NCBI GenBank assembly: GCA_025266875.1
Contig: JALLLT010000037.1
Coordinates: forward strand, 248,001-312,000
Reading direction: 5' to 3'
Length of the DNA stretch: 64,000 nt
Origin: Fennellomyces sp. T-0311
Taxonomy: Eukaryota > Mucoromycota > Mucoromycetes > Mucorales > Lichtheimiaceae
Shown piece after piece: positions 46,102-59,827 of this stretch. The stretch's first letter is position 1. Each line of letters starts with the position of its first letter. The notes under the pieces were generated by a model that was not told the DNA's origin, ran no database searches, and worked only from the letters and a program-made list of their open reading frames with translations. The position numbers and the translations under genes were made by a program.

Positions 46102-49100
46102 ATGGCCTCCAATATCCCAGTTCCACCGGTTACGGCAGCTGGTACTGCACCAGCAACAGGTGTCAACACTTCCTTGATCCCTGCGCCTGCGGCCAATGCG
46201 ACTCCGCTGCCGATCTCTCCCCGATCGCCTTCAGCGCCGCATCGTCCCGTATCTGCTTTGGAGAATGCCAAAGATGTCACTACTGCCACTTTGGTCTTGC
46301 AGGATGGCACTTCTTTCCAGGGTATTTCCTTTGGCTCTGAGGCTGCAAGCATCTCGGGCGAATGTGTCTTTCAGACGGGTAAAGAGAAAAATTTTTATTG
46401 AGTTTCATGCAAGGCATTAACCATGGATACGACAGGCATGGTCGGCTACCCCGAGTCGCTGACGGATCCATCGTATCGTGGTCAGATCCTCGTGTTGACT
46501 TTTCCCTTGATTGGCAACTATGGTGTGCCCTCAAGGTCTGAAATGGATGAGTTGCTGAAGGATATCCCCAAATACTTTGAGTCCAACGAGATCCACATTG
46601 CTGGTCTGATCGTGGGTAACTACTCGCCAGACTTTTCTCATCATTTGGCCGCTTCCTCCTTGTCGGCCTGGCTCAAGGAAAATAATGTGCCCGCCATGTA
46701 TGGCATCGATACCCGCGCGTTGACCAAGAAGATCAGAATGCAGGGTGTTCTCTTGGCCAAGATTCTGTTCCCAAAGACCTCTGTGTCAGTGCTGGACTCG
46801 GCCGCAAATGCCCTGGGTTTTTCCTCCACTGCCAATGAAAACACAGAACGATGGATGCAAGACTACCAAGATGTCGATTGGGTCGATCCAAACAAGAGAA
46901 ATCTGGTGGCTGAAGTGTCCATCAAGGGGGCCAAAGTCTATTGTCCTGATCCTTCGAATGCTATCAAGACCCCATCGGGCCGTACCCTGCGCATCATGGC
47001 CGTCGATGTCGGTATGAAGTACAACCAGATTCGTTGCTTTGTGCGACGCGGTGTCGAACTCAAGGTCGTCCCATGGAACTACGACTTTAGTGCAGAGCCC
47101 GAAGACTCGTATGATGGTCTGTTCATCTCCAACGGTCCCGGTGATCCAACCATGATCGAGACCACTTTCAACCGTCTGCGCACTGTCATCAAGGCTGGCA
47201 AGAAACCCATCTTTGGTATCTGTCTTGGTCACCAGCTTTTGGCTCTTGCTGCCGGTGCAAAGACCATGAAAATGAAGTACGGTAACCGTGGTCAAAACAT
47301 CCCTTGCACAAGTATGATTTCCGGTCGCTGCTACATTACCTCGCAGAACCATGGTTACGCCGTCGATGCTTCCTCATTACCCGCGGACTTTGAAGAACTC
47401 TTCGTCAATGCCAACGACGGCTCGAACGAGGGTATTATCCACAAGTCACTTCCCATCTTCTCTGTCCAGTTCCATCCTGAATCGACCCCTGGTCCTCGCG
47501 ATACCGAATTCTTGTTTGATGTATTCATCAACTCCGTTCGCGAATGCGTTGAGTCTGGTAAACTTATTCCAATCAAGATGCCTGGTGGAACCAAGGAGGA
47601 GAATGTCAAGAAGAATCCACGTGTCCATGTGAACAAGGTTTTGGTTTTGGGCTCCGGCGGTTTGTCCATTGGTCAGGCTGGTGAATTCGATTACTCCGGT
47701 TCGCAGGCCATCAAGGCGTTGAAGGAAGAAGGCATCTATACTATTTTGATCAACCCCAACATTGCCACTATCCAAACATCCAAGGGTCTCGCTGACAAGG
47801 TCTACTTTTTGCCTGTCACTCCTGATTTTGTTCGCAAGGTTATTCAGTTTGAGAAACCCGATGGTATCTATTGTACTTTCGGTGGTCAGACCGCTTTGAA
47901 TGTCGGTGTCAAGCTCAAGGATGAATTCGAAGGATTGGGAGTCAAGGTTCTTGGTACACCCATTGATACCATCATTACCACCGAAGATCGTGACTTGTTC
48001 GCCCAGGCCTTGTTCGAGATTAACGAAAAATGTGCTCAGTCCGCTTCCGCTGTCACTCATGCTGAAGCGATCGCTGCGGCCAACGAAATTGGCTATCCCG
48101 TCATTTGTCGTGCCGCCTATGCCCTTGGTGGTCTGGGATCTGGCTTCGCAAACAATGAAAAGGAGCTGGTAGAGCTTTGCAACAAGGCCTTCGCCACTTC
48201 CCCACAAGTGTTGATTGAAAAATCCATGAAGGGCTGGAAGGAAATCGAGTACGAAGTCGTCCGTGATTGCCGTGACAACTGTATCACTGTTTGTAACATG
48301 GAGAACTTTGATCCTTTGGGTATTCATACTGGTGACTCCATTGTGGTTGCTCCTTCCCAAACTTTGTCCGATGAAGACTACAATATGTTGCGTACCACAG
48401 CCGTCAATGTCATTCGCCACTTGGGTGTCGTCGGTGAATGTAACATTCAGTACGCATTGAACCCCTTCTCCAAGGAATACTGTATTATCGAAGTCAACGC
48501 TCGTCTGTCGCGTTCTTCCGCATTGGCTTCCAAGGCTACTGGCTACCCACTTGCATTTGTCGCTGCCAAATTAGGTCTGGGTATTCCATTGAACGAAATC
48601 AAGAACAGTGTTACCAAGGTTACTTGTGCATGCTTCGAGCCATCGCTTGATTACGTTGTTGTCAAGATTCCTCGTTGGGATTTGAAGAAGTTTAACCGCG
48701 TCAGCACTGCCCTCAGCTCCTCCATGAAATCTGTTGGTGAAGTTATGGCCATCGGCAGAACCTTTGAAGAAACCATCCAAGAAGCCATTCGTGCTATTGA
48801 TTACAACTTTATTGGTTTCAGTGCAGTAAGTTATTTTTTTTTCAAATGCCTCGGATGACGCTAATAGGCTTGCTTTTATTGTAGAATGATGTTGTCGACA
48901 TGGACCATCTTGATGATGAGCTTAGCAACCCGTCTGACCAGCGTCTGTTTGCTATTGCCAATGCCATGGCAAGCGGCTACTCTGTTGATCGTATCTGGGA
49001 ACTGACCAAGATTGACAAGTGGTTCTTGAACAAGCTTGAGCGTATTGCCAACCTTGAAAAGCGCTTGGAAGGATTCACCAAGGCCAACATTCCTGGCAAC

Positions 49101-52100
49101 TTGCTTCGATCTGCTAAGCAACTTGGTTTCTCTGATAGACAAATTGCCAACCAGATCAACAGCAACGAACTGGCCGTTCGCCGTCTTCGTACAGAATATG
49201 GCATTACGCCATTTGTTAAGCAAATCGATACAGGTATGATACAAACACAATTATTGTTAATCGAGACTTGACATATGAGCGTATGATAGTTGCTGCCGAG
49301 TTCCCTGCTTTCACGAACTACTTGTACATGACTTACAATGCCGTCGAGCACGATGTCTCGTTCGACGATAACGGTATCATGGTTTTGGGCTCTGGTGTGT
49401 ACCGCATCGGTTCATCCGTGGAGTTCGATTGGTGTGCTGTCCGCGCCATTCGCACCTTGCGCGAGAAGGGTATCAAGACAGTCATGGTCAACTACAACCC
49501 GGAAACCGTGTCAACCGATTATGACGAAGCTGACAAGCTCTATTTCGAAAACATCAACTTGGAACGTGTCCTTGATATCTACGAAGTCGAACGTTCCGGT
49601 GGCGTGATCATGTCCATGGGTGGTCAAACTCCCAACAACATCGCCTTGCCACTTTACCGTCAGAACGTGAAGGTGCTTGGTACTTCGCCTGAAATGATTG
49701 ACAATGCCGAAAACCGTTACAAGTTCTCTCGTATGTGCGATCGTATCGGCGTCGATCAGCCACTCTGGAAGGAATTGACAAGTTTCGACGAAGCACAAGA
49801 GTTCTGTGACACAGTCGGTTACCCTGTGCTTGTGCGTCCCTCATACGTGTTGTCTGGTGCTGCCATGAACGTTGTATTCTCCAAGGACGATTTGAAGGCA
49901 TACCTCAAGGAAGCTGCTGCTGTCTCGCGCGACCACCCCGTAGTTATCTCAAAGTACATTGAGGAAGCCAAAGAAATTGAAATGGATGCCGTTGCTGTCG
50001 ATGGCAAAATGGTCATGCACGTTATTTCTGAACACGTCGAAAACGCTGGTGTCCATTCTGGTGATGCCACTCTCGTTTTACCTCCACAGGATTTGGATCC
50101 CGAAACTGTCCGCAAGATCGAGGAAGCTACCGCCAAGATTGGTCGTGCATTGAACGTCACTGGTCCCTTCAATATTCAGTTTATCGCCAAGAACAACGAA
50201 ATCAAGGTGATTGAATGTAACGTTCGTGCTGCTCGTTCGTTCCCCTTCGTTTCCAAGGTGATGGGTGTCGATTTAGTCGAAATGGCAACCAATGCTATGC
50301 TTGGTCTTCCTGTTCACCCCTATCCCAAGGTCGATATCCCCAAGGACTATGTCGGTGTCAAGGTTCCTCAATTTTCCTTCAGCCGATTGTCTGGTGCTGA
50401 TCCCATCTTGGGTGTCGAAATGGCTTCCACCGGTGAAGTCGCCTGCTTTGGCAAGGACAAGTACTCTGCTTACCTCAAGGCTTTGTTGGCTACCGGTTTC
50501 TCGTTGCCCAAGAAGAACATTTTGTTCTCGATTGGCTCCTACAAGGAGAAGCAAGAACTTCTACCCATGGTCAAGAAGTTGCATGACCTTGGATACAACA
50601 TCTTTGCTACGACTGGTACTGCCGATTTCATTTCGGAGCACGATATTCCTGTCAAGCACTTGGAAGCACTGGATGGTGATGCCGGTGACAAGCTCAAGGC
50701 CGAGTACTCGCTTCAGCAGCATTTGTCAAACAACTTGATTGACATGTACATCAACTTGCCTTCGCGCAACCGTTACCGCCGTCCTGCGTCGTACATGTCT
50801 AAGGGTTACCGCTCCCGTCGTATGGCTGTCGATTACTCCATTCCTTTGTTGACCAATGTCAAGTGTGCCAAGGTGTTCATTGAAGCTCTGGCTCGCAACA
50901 AGGAATTCGAAGTTTCGGGTGTCGACTACAAGACCAGCCATACTACTGCCACCTTGCCTGGCTTGTTCAACATTAATGCATCCATTTCGAGCGCCAATGA
51001 CTTTGGTGTCATGTCCAAGGCATCGATGTGTGCTGGTTTCACCACGATCAACACCTTTGCCGATGACGTCCAAGGTGTACAGTCCCTCGAGAGTGCCAGT
51101 GCTTTGGCTCGCAAGACAGCCTTCACCGATTACTTGCTCAACCTGACTGCCACTAGTTCCAACACCCGCGAACTTGCAGGTTTGGCTGCTGAAGCCGCTG
51201 CAGTCTATGTCAACTGTGACAAGATTGGCAATGGTGAAGTTTCCTTGTTCGATTCCGTGTTCTCGTCATGGCCAAGCTCCCACATCATCGTCACTGAGGC
51301 CAGAGGCACGGATCTTGCTTCGATCCTCTTGCTGGCATCGCTGCACAACCGTGTAATCCACGTTACAAACGTCATGAGTAAGAATGACTTGGCTCTGATC
51401 GAAATGAGTAAGAACAAGGGTCTGGAAGTGACATGCGATGTGGCTATCTACGCGCTGTTCTTCACATCAGAGGAATTCAATAATACCAAGCTGTTGCCTA
51501 CCAAGAAGGAACAAGAAGCCATGTGGAGCTTGCTTGATGTCGTTGACTGCTTCTCCGTCGGCTCTACCCCTCGCAAGCTGGCCGTTGAGATGGGTCAGCC
51601 AGCATCGAACACTGCTGGTATTAGCGAAGCTCTTCCACTTTTGCTGGATGCCGTTGCCCAAGGCCGCTTGAGACTCAAGGATATCTCGGATCGTATGTAC
51701 GAGAACCCACGTCGCATCTTTGGTTTGGTATCACAACCTGATGCTACCATTGAAATCGAAGTTGACCGCAAGTACACGTGGCCTTCTGCTAAGGAATGGT
51801 CGCCCTTAAACGGTCGCGTCGTCCGTGGCTCTGTCCATCGCGTTGCCGTCGAAGACAAGACCTTGTACATGGATGGTTCTTGCTTGGCCTCCGGAGGCAT
51901 TGGCCGTGATGTTTCGATTCAGGGTCAAGCCGTCAAGTCAGCAGTCAAAGAAGCTCAACACAAGATGGAGCAGCAAGCTAGCGCATTACCTGTGCCTGAA
52001 ACTCCCAGCGAAGTCAAGTCTCCTCGTCTCGCCCCTGTTGACCCCGTCAAGTTGGCTGGTGCTCACGACCAAAACTTGGTGGCATACCAGGCTCCCACTT

Positions 52101-53071
52101 ACGAGATCTCTGCCTCCTTGGCCCGCGTGGTTACCCGCTCGCCGTTCTACCGCAAACACATTCTGCGCTCCAAGCAGTTTGATCGCAACGATCTCCATCT
52201 TTTGTTCGGTGTCGCTCACGAGATGCGCAACATGGTCGAACGTTATGGCTCCATCAACCTTCTTCAAGGTCGTGTGATGAGCACCATGTTCTTTGAACCT
52301 TCCACTCGCACATCATCCTCCTTCGAAGCTGCCATGATGCGCTTGGGTGGCCAAGTCGTCTCGGTCAGTGCCACCACATCTTCGGTGCAAAAGGGTGAAT
52401 CGCTTGCTGATACCGTTCGTACCCTCGGCTGCTATGGTGATGTGATTATTCTTCGTCATCCTCAACCCGGTTCTGCTCAACTTGCTGCCAAGTACAGCAA
52501 GGTGCCTATTATCAACGCTGGTGATGGTATTGGTGAACATCCTACTCAGGCTTTCCTCGATGTCTTCACCATCCGTGAAGAACTTGGTACTGTCAATGGT
52601 TTGACTATTACTCTTGTTGGCGATTTGAAGAATGGCCGTACTGTCCACAGTTTGGTGAAGATTCTTGCCTACTACCAGGTCACCATCAACTATGTTGCTC
52701 CCGAATCATTGTCGATGCCAAAGGATGTCATGGAAGAAGTTGAACGCGCCGGTGTCAAGCAGAATATCTATAAATCGCTGGACGACGTCATTGGCTCCAC
52801 CGATGTGCTCTACATGACGCGTATCCAGAAGGAGCGTTTCGCTACTGAGGAAGAGTACAACAGTGTCAAGGATGCTTTCATTCTGAATAACGACATGTTG
52901 AGCAAGGCCAAGTCCCAGATGATCGTCATGCATCCTTTGCCTCGTGTCAACGAAATTGAACCGGAAGTCGACTTCGATCAACGTGCCGCATACTTCCGCC
53001 AAATGCGTTACGGTCTTTACGTCCGCATGGCTTTGCTTGCTCTTGTTTGTGGCGGCAGACGCTTGCAATAA
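46102..53071 (+). CDS. URA2: Pyrimidine polyprotein: CPSase II and aspartate transcarbamylase
   Basis: Four exons (46102-46378, 46436-48825, 48885-49233, 49290-53071) give 2265 aa. It catalyses the first two steps of UMP synthesis. Order: a Pro/Ala-rich leader; glutaminase with [20 protein letters not shown] then GHQLLALA (Cys near 352); CPSase halves ([38 protein letters not shown]); a dihydroorotase-like region; and ATCase from about residue 1950 ([15 protein letters not shown] near 2006; [33 protein letters not shown]). In the dihydroorotase-like region the metal-binding HxH after LPGL is replaced ([10 protein letters not shown] near 1560), so this domain is dead as in yeast Ura2. A separate URA4-type enzyme is expected elsewhere. 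Feedback inhibition by UTP is known for the family. Confidence 0.97.
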
Positions 53072-53169
53072 TTCATTCTACACTCGATATGTATATTTTT
53101 TGTCTTTCGTTTTAATATTTTTATTTGATGGAATAAAGGGATTTTAGTTGCTTTGGTCAAATCAGTTCT

Positions 53170-53213
53170 ACATTATTTCGAACGTTGCAGGACATTATTT
53201 CGAACGTTGCAGG
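53170..53213. repeat. 22-bp tandem duplication over the UBP14 stop
   Basis: Two perfect head-to-tail copies, 53170-53191 and 53192-53213. The second encodes (minus strand) the last residues LQRSK and the stop of UBP14. The first repeats them just downstream in the 3' flank. Confidence 0.95.
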
Positions 53214-56044
53214 AAGTACAAGTAGGCTTCACCGATCGGTGGTTTTGGCGACACGGCTACTTTGTTATCGTTGAATAACACCCACTGTCCTTCCTTGAAA
53301 ACGTGCGCAACGTAATGGCCGCAATGTACAGATGTGCCCTTGTGAGACACGAATGACTGTACGGCGTAGTTAAATGGTGGGTTGGAGTCTATTCTTGGTC
53401 GTTAACTGCTGCTACTTTAGATTGTTTCTGGAGCATTACCTCCTGGTGTTTTCTTTGGAGCAGATGTTGTCTCTTCTCCAGTCTCGTCTGGGTGGTTGAA
53501 CAGCCAGTCCAGAGCGCGTTGTGGATCGTTGCCAGTCTCCTTTAATGCCTTCTTTGCCTGCAAAGGTGTGAAACCCATTTCGCATAAGAGACCGATCTGT
53601 TCTTCAGAAGCTGCTCCCGAGTCACCGCCTCCTTGGCTGGGCAAAGGATCATCGATACCAGGATCTTCCATATGCTCAAATAACCAGTTCATGGCAACCT
53701 CTGCTCCGTTGTTGCCAGTGTTCAGCAGTGCACGCTTGCATCGATTTTCAGGAAAGCCCATTGCCATGAGCTGCTCTACAGCCGTCTGATCTAATACTGC
53801 CTCTGGAAAGCACATTAGCAAAAAAAAAAAAAAGAAACCAAGTATAACACTACTATTATAAGTTACCTGCTGCAGCTGGAGCATCCTCCGGAAGCAGTTC
53901 CTCGCCTGGCTGCTGTCCTTTACCCAGGTACTTGTCAAAATTGAGCTCTCCTTCAGGAAACTTGATCTCAACATCTATCCGCATAGATATTAATACGAGC
54001 ATTTACAACATTTAGACTTGGCACTTGCTGAGCTTTCTAGGCACCCAATCAATGAATGCAAACCGCCGAGCGTGTACAACAAGCACCTGGGGGAACGTAG
54101 CGAACTTGACGGATCTTGAAGAGCAACAGGTTAATAACAGAAAACAAACGTCATATCCTGACCTTACTTTTGTGCTATCGTCTTTTCGTTACAGCTTGGG
54201 CAATTGTAGCCTTCGACCAATTCATCGGCGACAAAGGTATCCATGCACTCGTAAAAGTCTACTGGCTCATAGACATCTTCGCCTGCCGGTCGTGCTGGCA
54301 CATTGACCGAGATGCTGTTTGTTGTATCCGTTTGATATCGGACTTTGTGGCATTTGCCACACTGCAATCGCTGCTCGACTGCAAACTCAAACTGAGACGT
54401 TGGATCAGTTGTCTTGGTTGCGTGTTCTTTCTGGGTTATTGTTTTGATAAGGTATTGGAAAAATTCATACGCATCCTGCTGACGCATTGTCGAGAATTCT
54501 TCGTGTCCTTTGCCAACAAGAGCCTTGAACATGCCTGGTGCAATACCATCCTGCGATGGTACTTGCTCGTCCGACTTTATCGGGTTAGGCTGCGAGTATC
54601 TGCCAGAAAGCATACCATCGGCGAGCTTGTGCAGCTGGCAATGCCAACAGCTGGCAGGCTCGTTGACACAAGTCTTGGCGTGGTCGGCGAGTTGCTGCTG
54701 GTAACGGTCCTGGAAAGCACCAATGTCAAACACAGATTGGAGTACAGATGCCATATAGCAGCTAAACAGATAGTTGAGTAACTAGGTTGATCCCCTGCTG
54801 TCCTAGAAACACACCTGTTGCCAAGGTTCTTCAGGCCAGTGTAACCAGGACCGAATTTGGGTTCCAGTTGTTTGCCATCTTCGGTTGTCATACTAAAGTC
54901 AAACTTTAGGTTTTGCTCCAATTGCTTATTAAGACATTGATATATCAGCATGAAATCGCACGTAATCGAGTGGCAGAGGCTTTGTACGCACCAGTTCTGT
55001 CATGCTCTTCTCCGTCTTCATTTGTTGAGACACATTGATGCCCCAGTTCGCCAGATGGGTCGACAAATCGTTATCCAAACGAGCATCGTTGCAGATGTAG
55101 CAGTAGATATCTGCCGATCATCGAAAATGAGCGTTTGAAGCGGCAGTAATCCAATTGCGTGTTTACCTGCTGTACCCTCAGGAGTGATCGTGCCCAGCTT
55201 GCACGAAACACCATGACCGGTTTTCTCGAAATGCTCCAGTGCGTGGTTGTTACCACCGGATCCATCATAATGTCGTCGACCACAGCCCAAGCTGCCGCAC
55301 TGGAGACACAGCCATAAGTTTTCTTTGAGCTCACAATCTGCGCAATGTGCCAAAGCCTGCTGTTCCAATTTCTTTGGAGGATCCTGCACCAGACAAAGCG
55401 TATGTTCACACGCCGTAATTTCTTCTTCCCAAGCCTTGACTTCCGATTGCTTTGCTGAAGACATGGCAGACATAATGGCATCAACAACAGCAGATACCTT
55501 TACACATTGCTGTCAATGGTGATTCTCGACTCGATATGGCTCGAATGCTTACTTCAGGTGTGCTGTCCTTCGGAGCCTCTGCGCCTTGGCAAGCATAGCA
55601 ACGGACCTTAAGGGAATGGTCATACTGGACTTCCTCATCCTCGGGATTGATAGCTAGCTTGCTGATCTTTTGTGGTGGAGGAGTACCGTCGTCTGGCTAG
55701 CACATACGTCAGCATGATCTAGGTCGATCATTCCCAACTTACGCGTTTCACCTTGTCTACAACGGTGCGACGAATGTTGACCGTCAGTGGGTGGCCCGTC
55801 AGGTTGAAATGGTTTCGTGCATGATTTCTCAATGGATCAACGCAACCACCGTTGAAGCACGTCAAGCAGACATCAATGCCTTCAGGGCCGTCCTGCATAG
55901 TTGCGCGATTAGTAGGTTGCTGCGTGATGCATCACTTGCGAACTTTACTTGATTGTCAAAACACTGAGTACATTCGTCTTTATGCACCTGCGTGTAGACA
56001 CTCGGTGCCTTGAGTTGAGTAGTGGTAATGTGTGCGCACGCCAT
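53195..56044 (-). CDS. UBP14: Ubiquitin carboxyl-terminal hydrolase UBP14 (USP5, isopeptidase T)
   Basis: Eleven exons: 55949-56044, 55743-55892, 55553-55696, 55167-55497, 54992-55110, 54815-54924, 54168-54761, 54029-54114, 53867-53974, 53440-53802 and 53195-53388, giving 764 aa. The enzyme disassembles free polyubiquitin chains. Domains: an N-terminal variant zinc finger (VHKDECTQCFD), a ZnF-UBP (CLQCGSLGCGRRHYDGSGGN, HALEHFEKTGH), and the Cys box GLKNLGNSCYMASVLQSVF with Cys near residue 318, split by an intron. QQDAYEFFQYLIKTI follows, then two UBA domains (AVEQLMAMGFPENRCKRALL; LLCEMGFTPLQAKKAL) inserted in the catalytic domain, and the His box HKGTSVHCGHYVAHV. Intron 8 (53975-54028) has a GC donor. 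It converges on URA2. Confidence 0.95.
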
Positions 56045-57549
56045 TGCGAAAGAAGTACCAGGATCGCTTGGTGTCGCCAGTCAGTTAAACTCCACACGGC
56101 GGGGCTGTCGTAATCATTTAATTTTATGCTTTGTGCTTCATCGTCATGCATATATTGGGACCTGCTGCAAGTGCATTCTGTGGCATCTGGTCCTCTCTTA
56201 ATTATTGTATAGAGCTCTGCAAGTGATTCTCTTCCACAATAGACACATCTCGATCGCCAGTACACAGTTGGCATTTCGGCACGTACATGTATGCTAAGCC
56301 AATATCCGCCGAATCCAAAGACTAAGACATAGTACTTTTGTATTCATTCACATTATCTTTTCTAAGAGGGCACGCGTAAATCAATGAAGTGCGTTTGATC
56401 TCAGCACGACACCATTCAACCACCCACACACAGAGACCCAGAGACATGAAACCATACACACATCTCGTGTCCTCATCCGAGAAGCTGCAACTATGATCGA
56501 TGATGATGATTGTACTCTTTTACTTCATATATCATAACTCATAGTTGGCATGAACCCTTTGCTATTTAAATTATCAGATAAATGCGCTTTGTTGAATATA
56601 TTACGTAGCAAACGAAATTGTGTGAAGAGTGCGGCCCTTCTTGATGAGGAAGACGGGAAACTTTATTCTATCGACCCTTACCAATCAAGAGCCAGCAAAG
56701 GTTTGTCTTGAACATCTCGTATTATTTTTGCAAAGAAGTCCAGGTATGCGCCAAACTACCGAAAACATCGGCGAAACATGTGATCAGCCACCTGGTATGT
56801 AAAAGCCGCAAAATCACGATGGATACCTCAAAAGATGAGACTGCAAAGTTGCGATGCGAAGATAGTAATTAAAGCTTTGTAGGGCTATTGAAACCTCAAG
56901 ATAATATCCGTAATGCAGTAAGTAATCCACGCTCCTTTGATCAGCTCATCCCAAAGAATCAAGGATACTTTGGACTGTAGGATTCGATACACAACGGTGG
57001 TTCGTTAGCCCATCTCCTCTCCCGATCGGGTTTCCGCAGTCGATGAAATTGTCAAAGAGAATGGCGACTCATTGGCTGTGAACAACAACTTATCGAATCG
57101 ATTCCCGACGATAACCGAAGGGCACCATCTACGTTATAGATAAAACAGTATAAATTCATAAACCACTTCAAATACAGGTTAATCGATATATAAAAATCCA
57201 TGTGTTTGTACAAGCAAGGTTAGTGGCTTGCGCCAAGTTGTGAAGCATGACTTAAGGCTTCAACAGCTGATCAACGTGTTACGGAGAGTATCATCAATAT
57301 ATATATATTGCTTACTTCCGTTTATCAGGGAGAGATAAAACACATTTTACACTCTAAAAATACGCTGCAAAGTGATTTCTGACAAAAGATTAAGCACTGT
57401 TGCTACGGGCAACTGACACCCGATTTCCATATTTTGCTTGGAAACGAAACGTCTGAAACGGATTGACGCCTAAATCGTACTCCGGCTCAAAAATCTGAGA
57501 ACAGGGTCTCACTTGCACTTGCAATCAACTTTTGGCATTCAACTGTCTC
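56045..57549. other. Divergent promoter region, UBP14 / MDM31
   Basis: 1.5 kb without a supported gene. Short minus-strand frames near 55945-56274 overlap the UBP14 first exon and are shadows. AT-rich with short TA runs near 57300. Confidence 0.5.
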
Positions 57550-59827
57550 ATGATTCTCCGGAGGGCGAACCGGCTGCAACAGTGCTATACGCGAACATTC
57601 AGCAGTAATAGGCGTTTTCTATGTCGCTCACTTGCACCAAGTCTCTTTGTATACCATGTCGACGCCGCCTGTTATCATGAAGCGATTCTGACTACGAAAA
57701 AGACCACCACACCTGTCACTGCGTCGGGTCATGCAGCTGCTCACCGAGCTAACCGCACAAACATTCCAACGTCGTCGTGGATCGCAGCGTGTTGCGCAGC
57801 GTTCAAGGTAGCCTGCCGAGAAAAGAACACGTCTATCGAAGCGTTTGTGTCAGAAGTGAAACGTCACTTGCACGAGTGGTTGCAACGGCAACGATATCGG
57901 CCGATAACTCAGTATCGTCGCAGCACACCACATCAGTTGGTGACGATTCGATGTGTGCACAGTTCATCGGTGCAACCATCGCCACACCGACCAAGCAAGG
58001 ATGAGCTGCTCGCACAGGCGCGTGGGTTCTTGGAACGATGGAAGATTCGGATAAAATATCCATTGATGCGACAGATGCGACCGTGGACACTCAACGATGT
58101 CACTGCATTGTTCTCGTGGTTATTTCTGGGCCAAAGTCTCTGGCTGTTGGTGGGCACAACGAGTTTCGTCAGTCTGATCTTGTGGCTAGGCAACTCCCTC
58201 CAATTCCAAGGTATGAAAAAGGAAATTCCGCTTCCGAGATTTTTGACTCACACAGTTAAGCATAGAATGGATCGCGTATAGAATCGGACAATATCTTACA
58301 TCGGCAACTGGAAGTACTGTCGTCTTTGATTCGGCCATCATGCCCAATTGGAAAGACGGAAAAATACGTTTGAATAACGTGCATATCTATCGTATGCCCC
58401 GATCCGAGCGAGAGAAATTTAAGCGCCATGCCGCCCTTATCAGCAGTGGCCAGCGCAGTGTCGTGGAAGCAGAACACCACACAGATAACGATGATGATGA
58501 CCCGTTGGCCGGTGTCTATCTCGAAGATGACGAGAAGGACAACGAAGTGCTCAAAAGCTGGATGTGGTTCGATTTGACGCTCGAACGGGTCGAGGTCACG
58601 CTTAGCTTGATGCGTTGGATGGATGGCAAAGGGTTGATCCAGAGTGCAGATATCAAAGGTGTGCGTGGAGTCGTCGATCGACGGCATGTCCGATGGACCG
58701 GTCCATACGACCCTGTGGCAGCACGACACAAATACACTCCAGGCGACTTTGAGCTGGCCAAACTGACGCTAGAAGATCTCCTCGTCACTGTATACCAGCC
58801 AAACGGATTCCGTCCATACCCCGTGTCCATCTTCCAAGCCCAGCTCGATCAGTTCCGAAAGCAATGGTTCTTTTACGACATTTTATGTGCAACATCCATT
58901 GTTGGTGCCTTTGACAAGTGCTTGTTCAGCGTCCATTCGCCTCAGCTGGAAAAAAGTATCTTGGAGCAATCGGGTCATATTGACTCAAAGAAAAGCGGGT
59001 TCCGAAGCCACGATATTTACCACTACTATCCCTTTGCAAAACCTGATCCCAACGGTGTTGTTGTTGGTGGTGAAACAGAGCAATTCGGTGTGTTGACCGA
59101 TCAAGGCATGCGGAAGCAAGGTTACAAGCGCAAATCGCGTCTGCGCATTGATGGCGTCAATATCGACCATATCAATCGAGGCGTGGAAGGTCCTCCAGGT
59201 TGGATCACATCAGGCACAGTGGACACCTGCGCCGATATTTATATCCCTCAGGAAGCTTCTGAAGCTGACTCGACTGAACTGTTGCGCAAACTCGTATACG
59301 AGTTGACCGACAGTATTGAGTTACCCCAGCCGGTCATGCTGGGCGCGGGCAACAGCGATGATCTTTTGGTGGTTGGACGCGGAGGCAATAGCAAAAAGGA
59401 GATTCGCGAAGAGCCCAAAAAGTTCGTTATGGATATCGACTTTCGGTTCAAGGATAGCAAGGCTTCTGTCCCACTCACAACACCTGATTTGAGCTATGTC
59501 AACAATGCCATGGTGCGCCCCGTCGTTGCCTATATCAATCGCAATAAGACTATTGTGCCAATCAAATGTCGTGTGGTCATGGATCTGAGCAACTTTGATG
59601 GAGCATGGTCTGGATACGACTCGACATTGATTGATCATATCAGTGAACAGCTCGGCAAAGGCTTTGTAGACCTTACGATGGATCAGCAAAAGCACAACAG
59701 ACGATTGAAACGCATAGGCTACTGGAGCTTGCGCGAAATGCTTCGCAACCTGGTCAGTATCCACGATATGATGCGCGTTACGTCGCGTGGCTTTTGGAGC
59801 TACATTGGAACAGGTGCAGCTCCGTAA
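57550..59827 (+). CDS. MDM31: Mitochondrial inner-membrane protein Mdm31/Mdm32
   Basis: Two exons (57550-58210, 58266-59827) give 740 aa. Mdm31/32 sit in the mitochondrial inner membrane and affect mitochondrial shape, nucleoid stability and cardiolipin. ATG 57550 begins MILRRANRLQQCYTRTFSSN, an Arg-rich presequence. The first TM (LFSWLFLGQSLWLLVGTTSF) and the next segment (SLILWLGNSLQFQ) match the family. After the intron come WIAYRIGQYLTSATGSTVVF, DSAIMPNWKDGKIRLNNVHI and a long intermembrane-space domain (KDGLIQSADIKG-like WMDGKGLIQSADIKGVRG, GGETEQFG, FVMDIDFRFKDSKASVPL). The final segment (LREMLRNLVSIHDMMRV) is hydrophobic. A frame starting at 57532 lacks an ATG there. Confidence 0.93.

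Noticed and set aside
47446..48420. 324-codon minus-strand ORF
   Set aside because: Antisense shadow of the CPSase part of URA2.
55945..56274. 109-codon minus-strand ORF overlapping the UBP14 start
   Set aside because: Different frame from UBP14 exon 1 and no support upstream.
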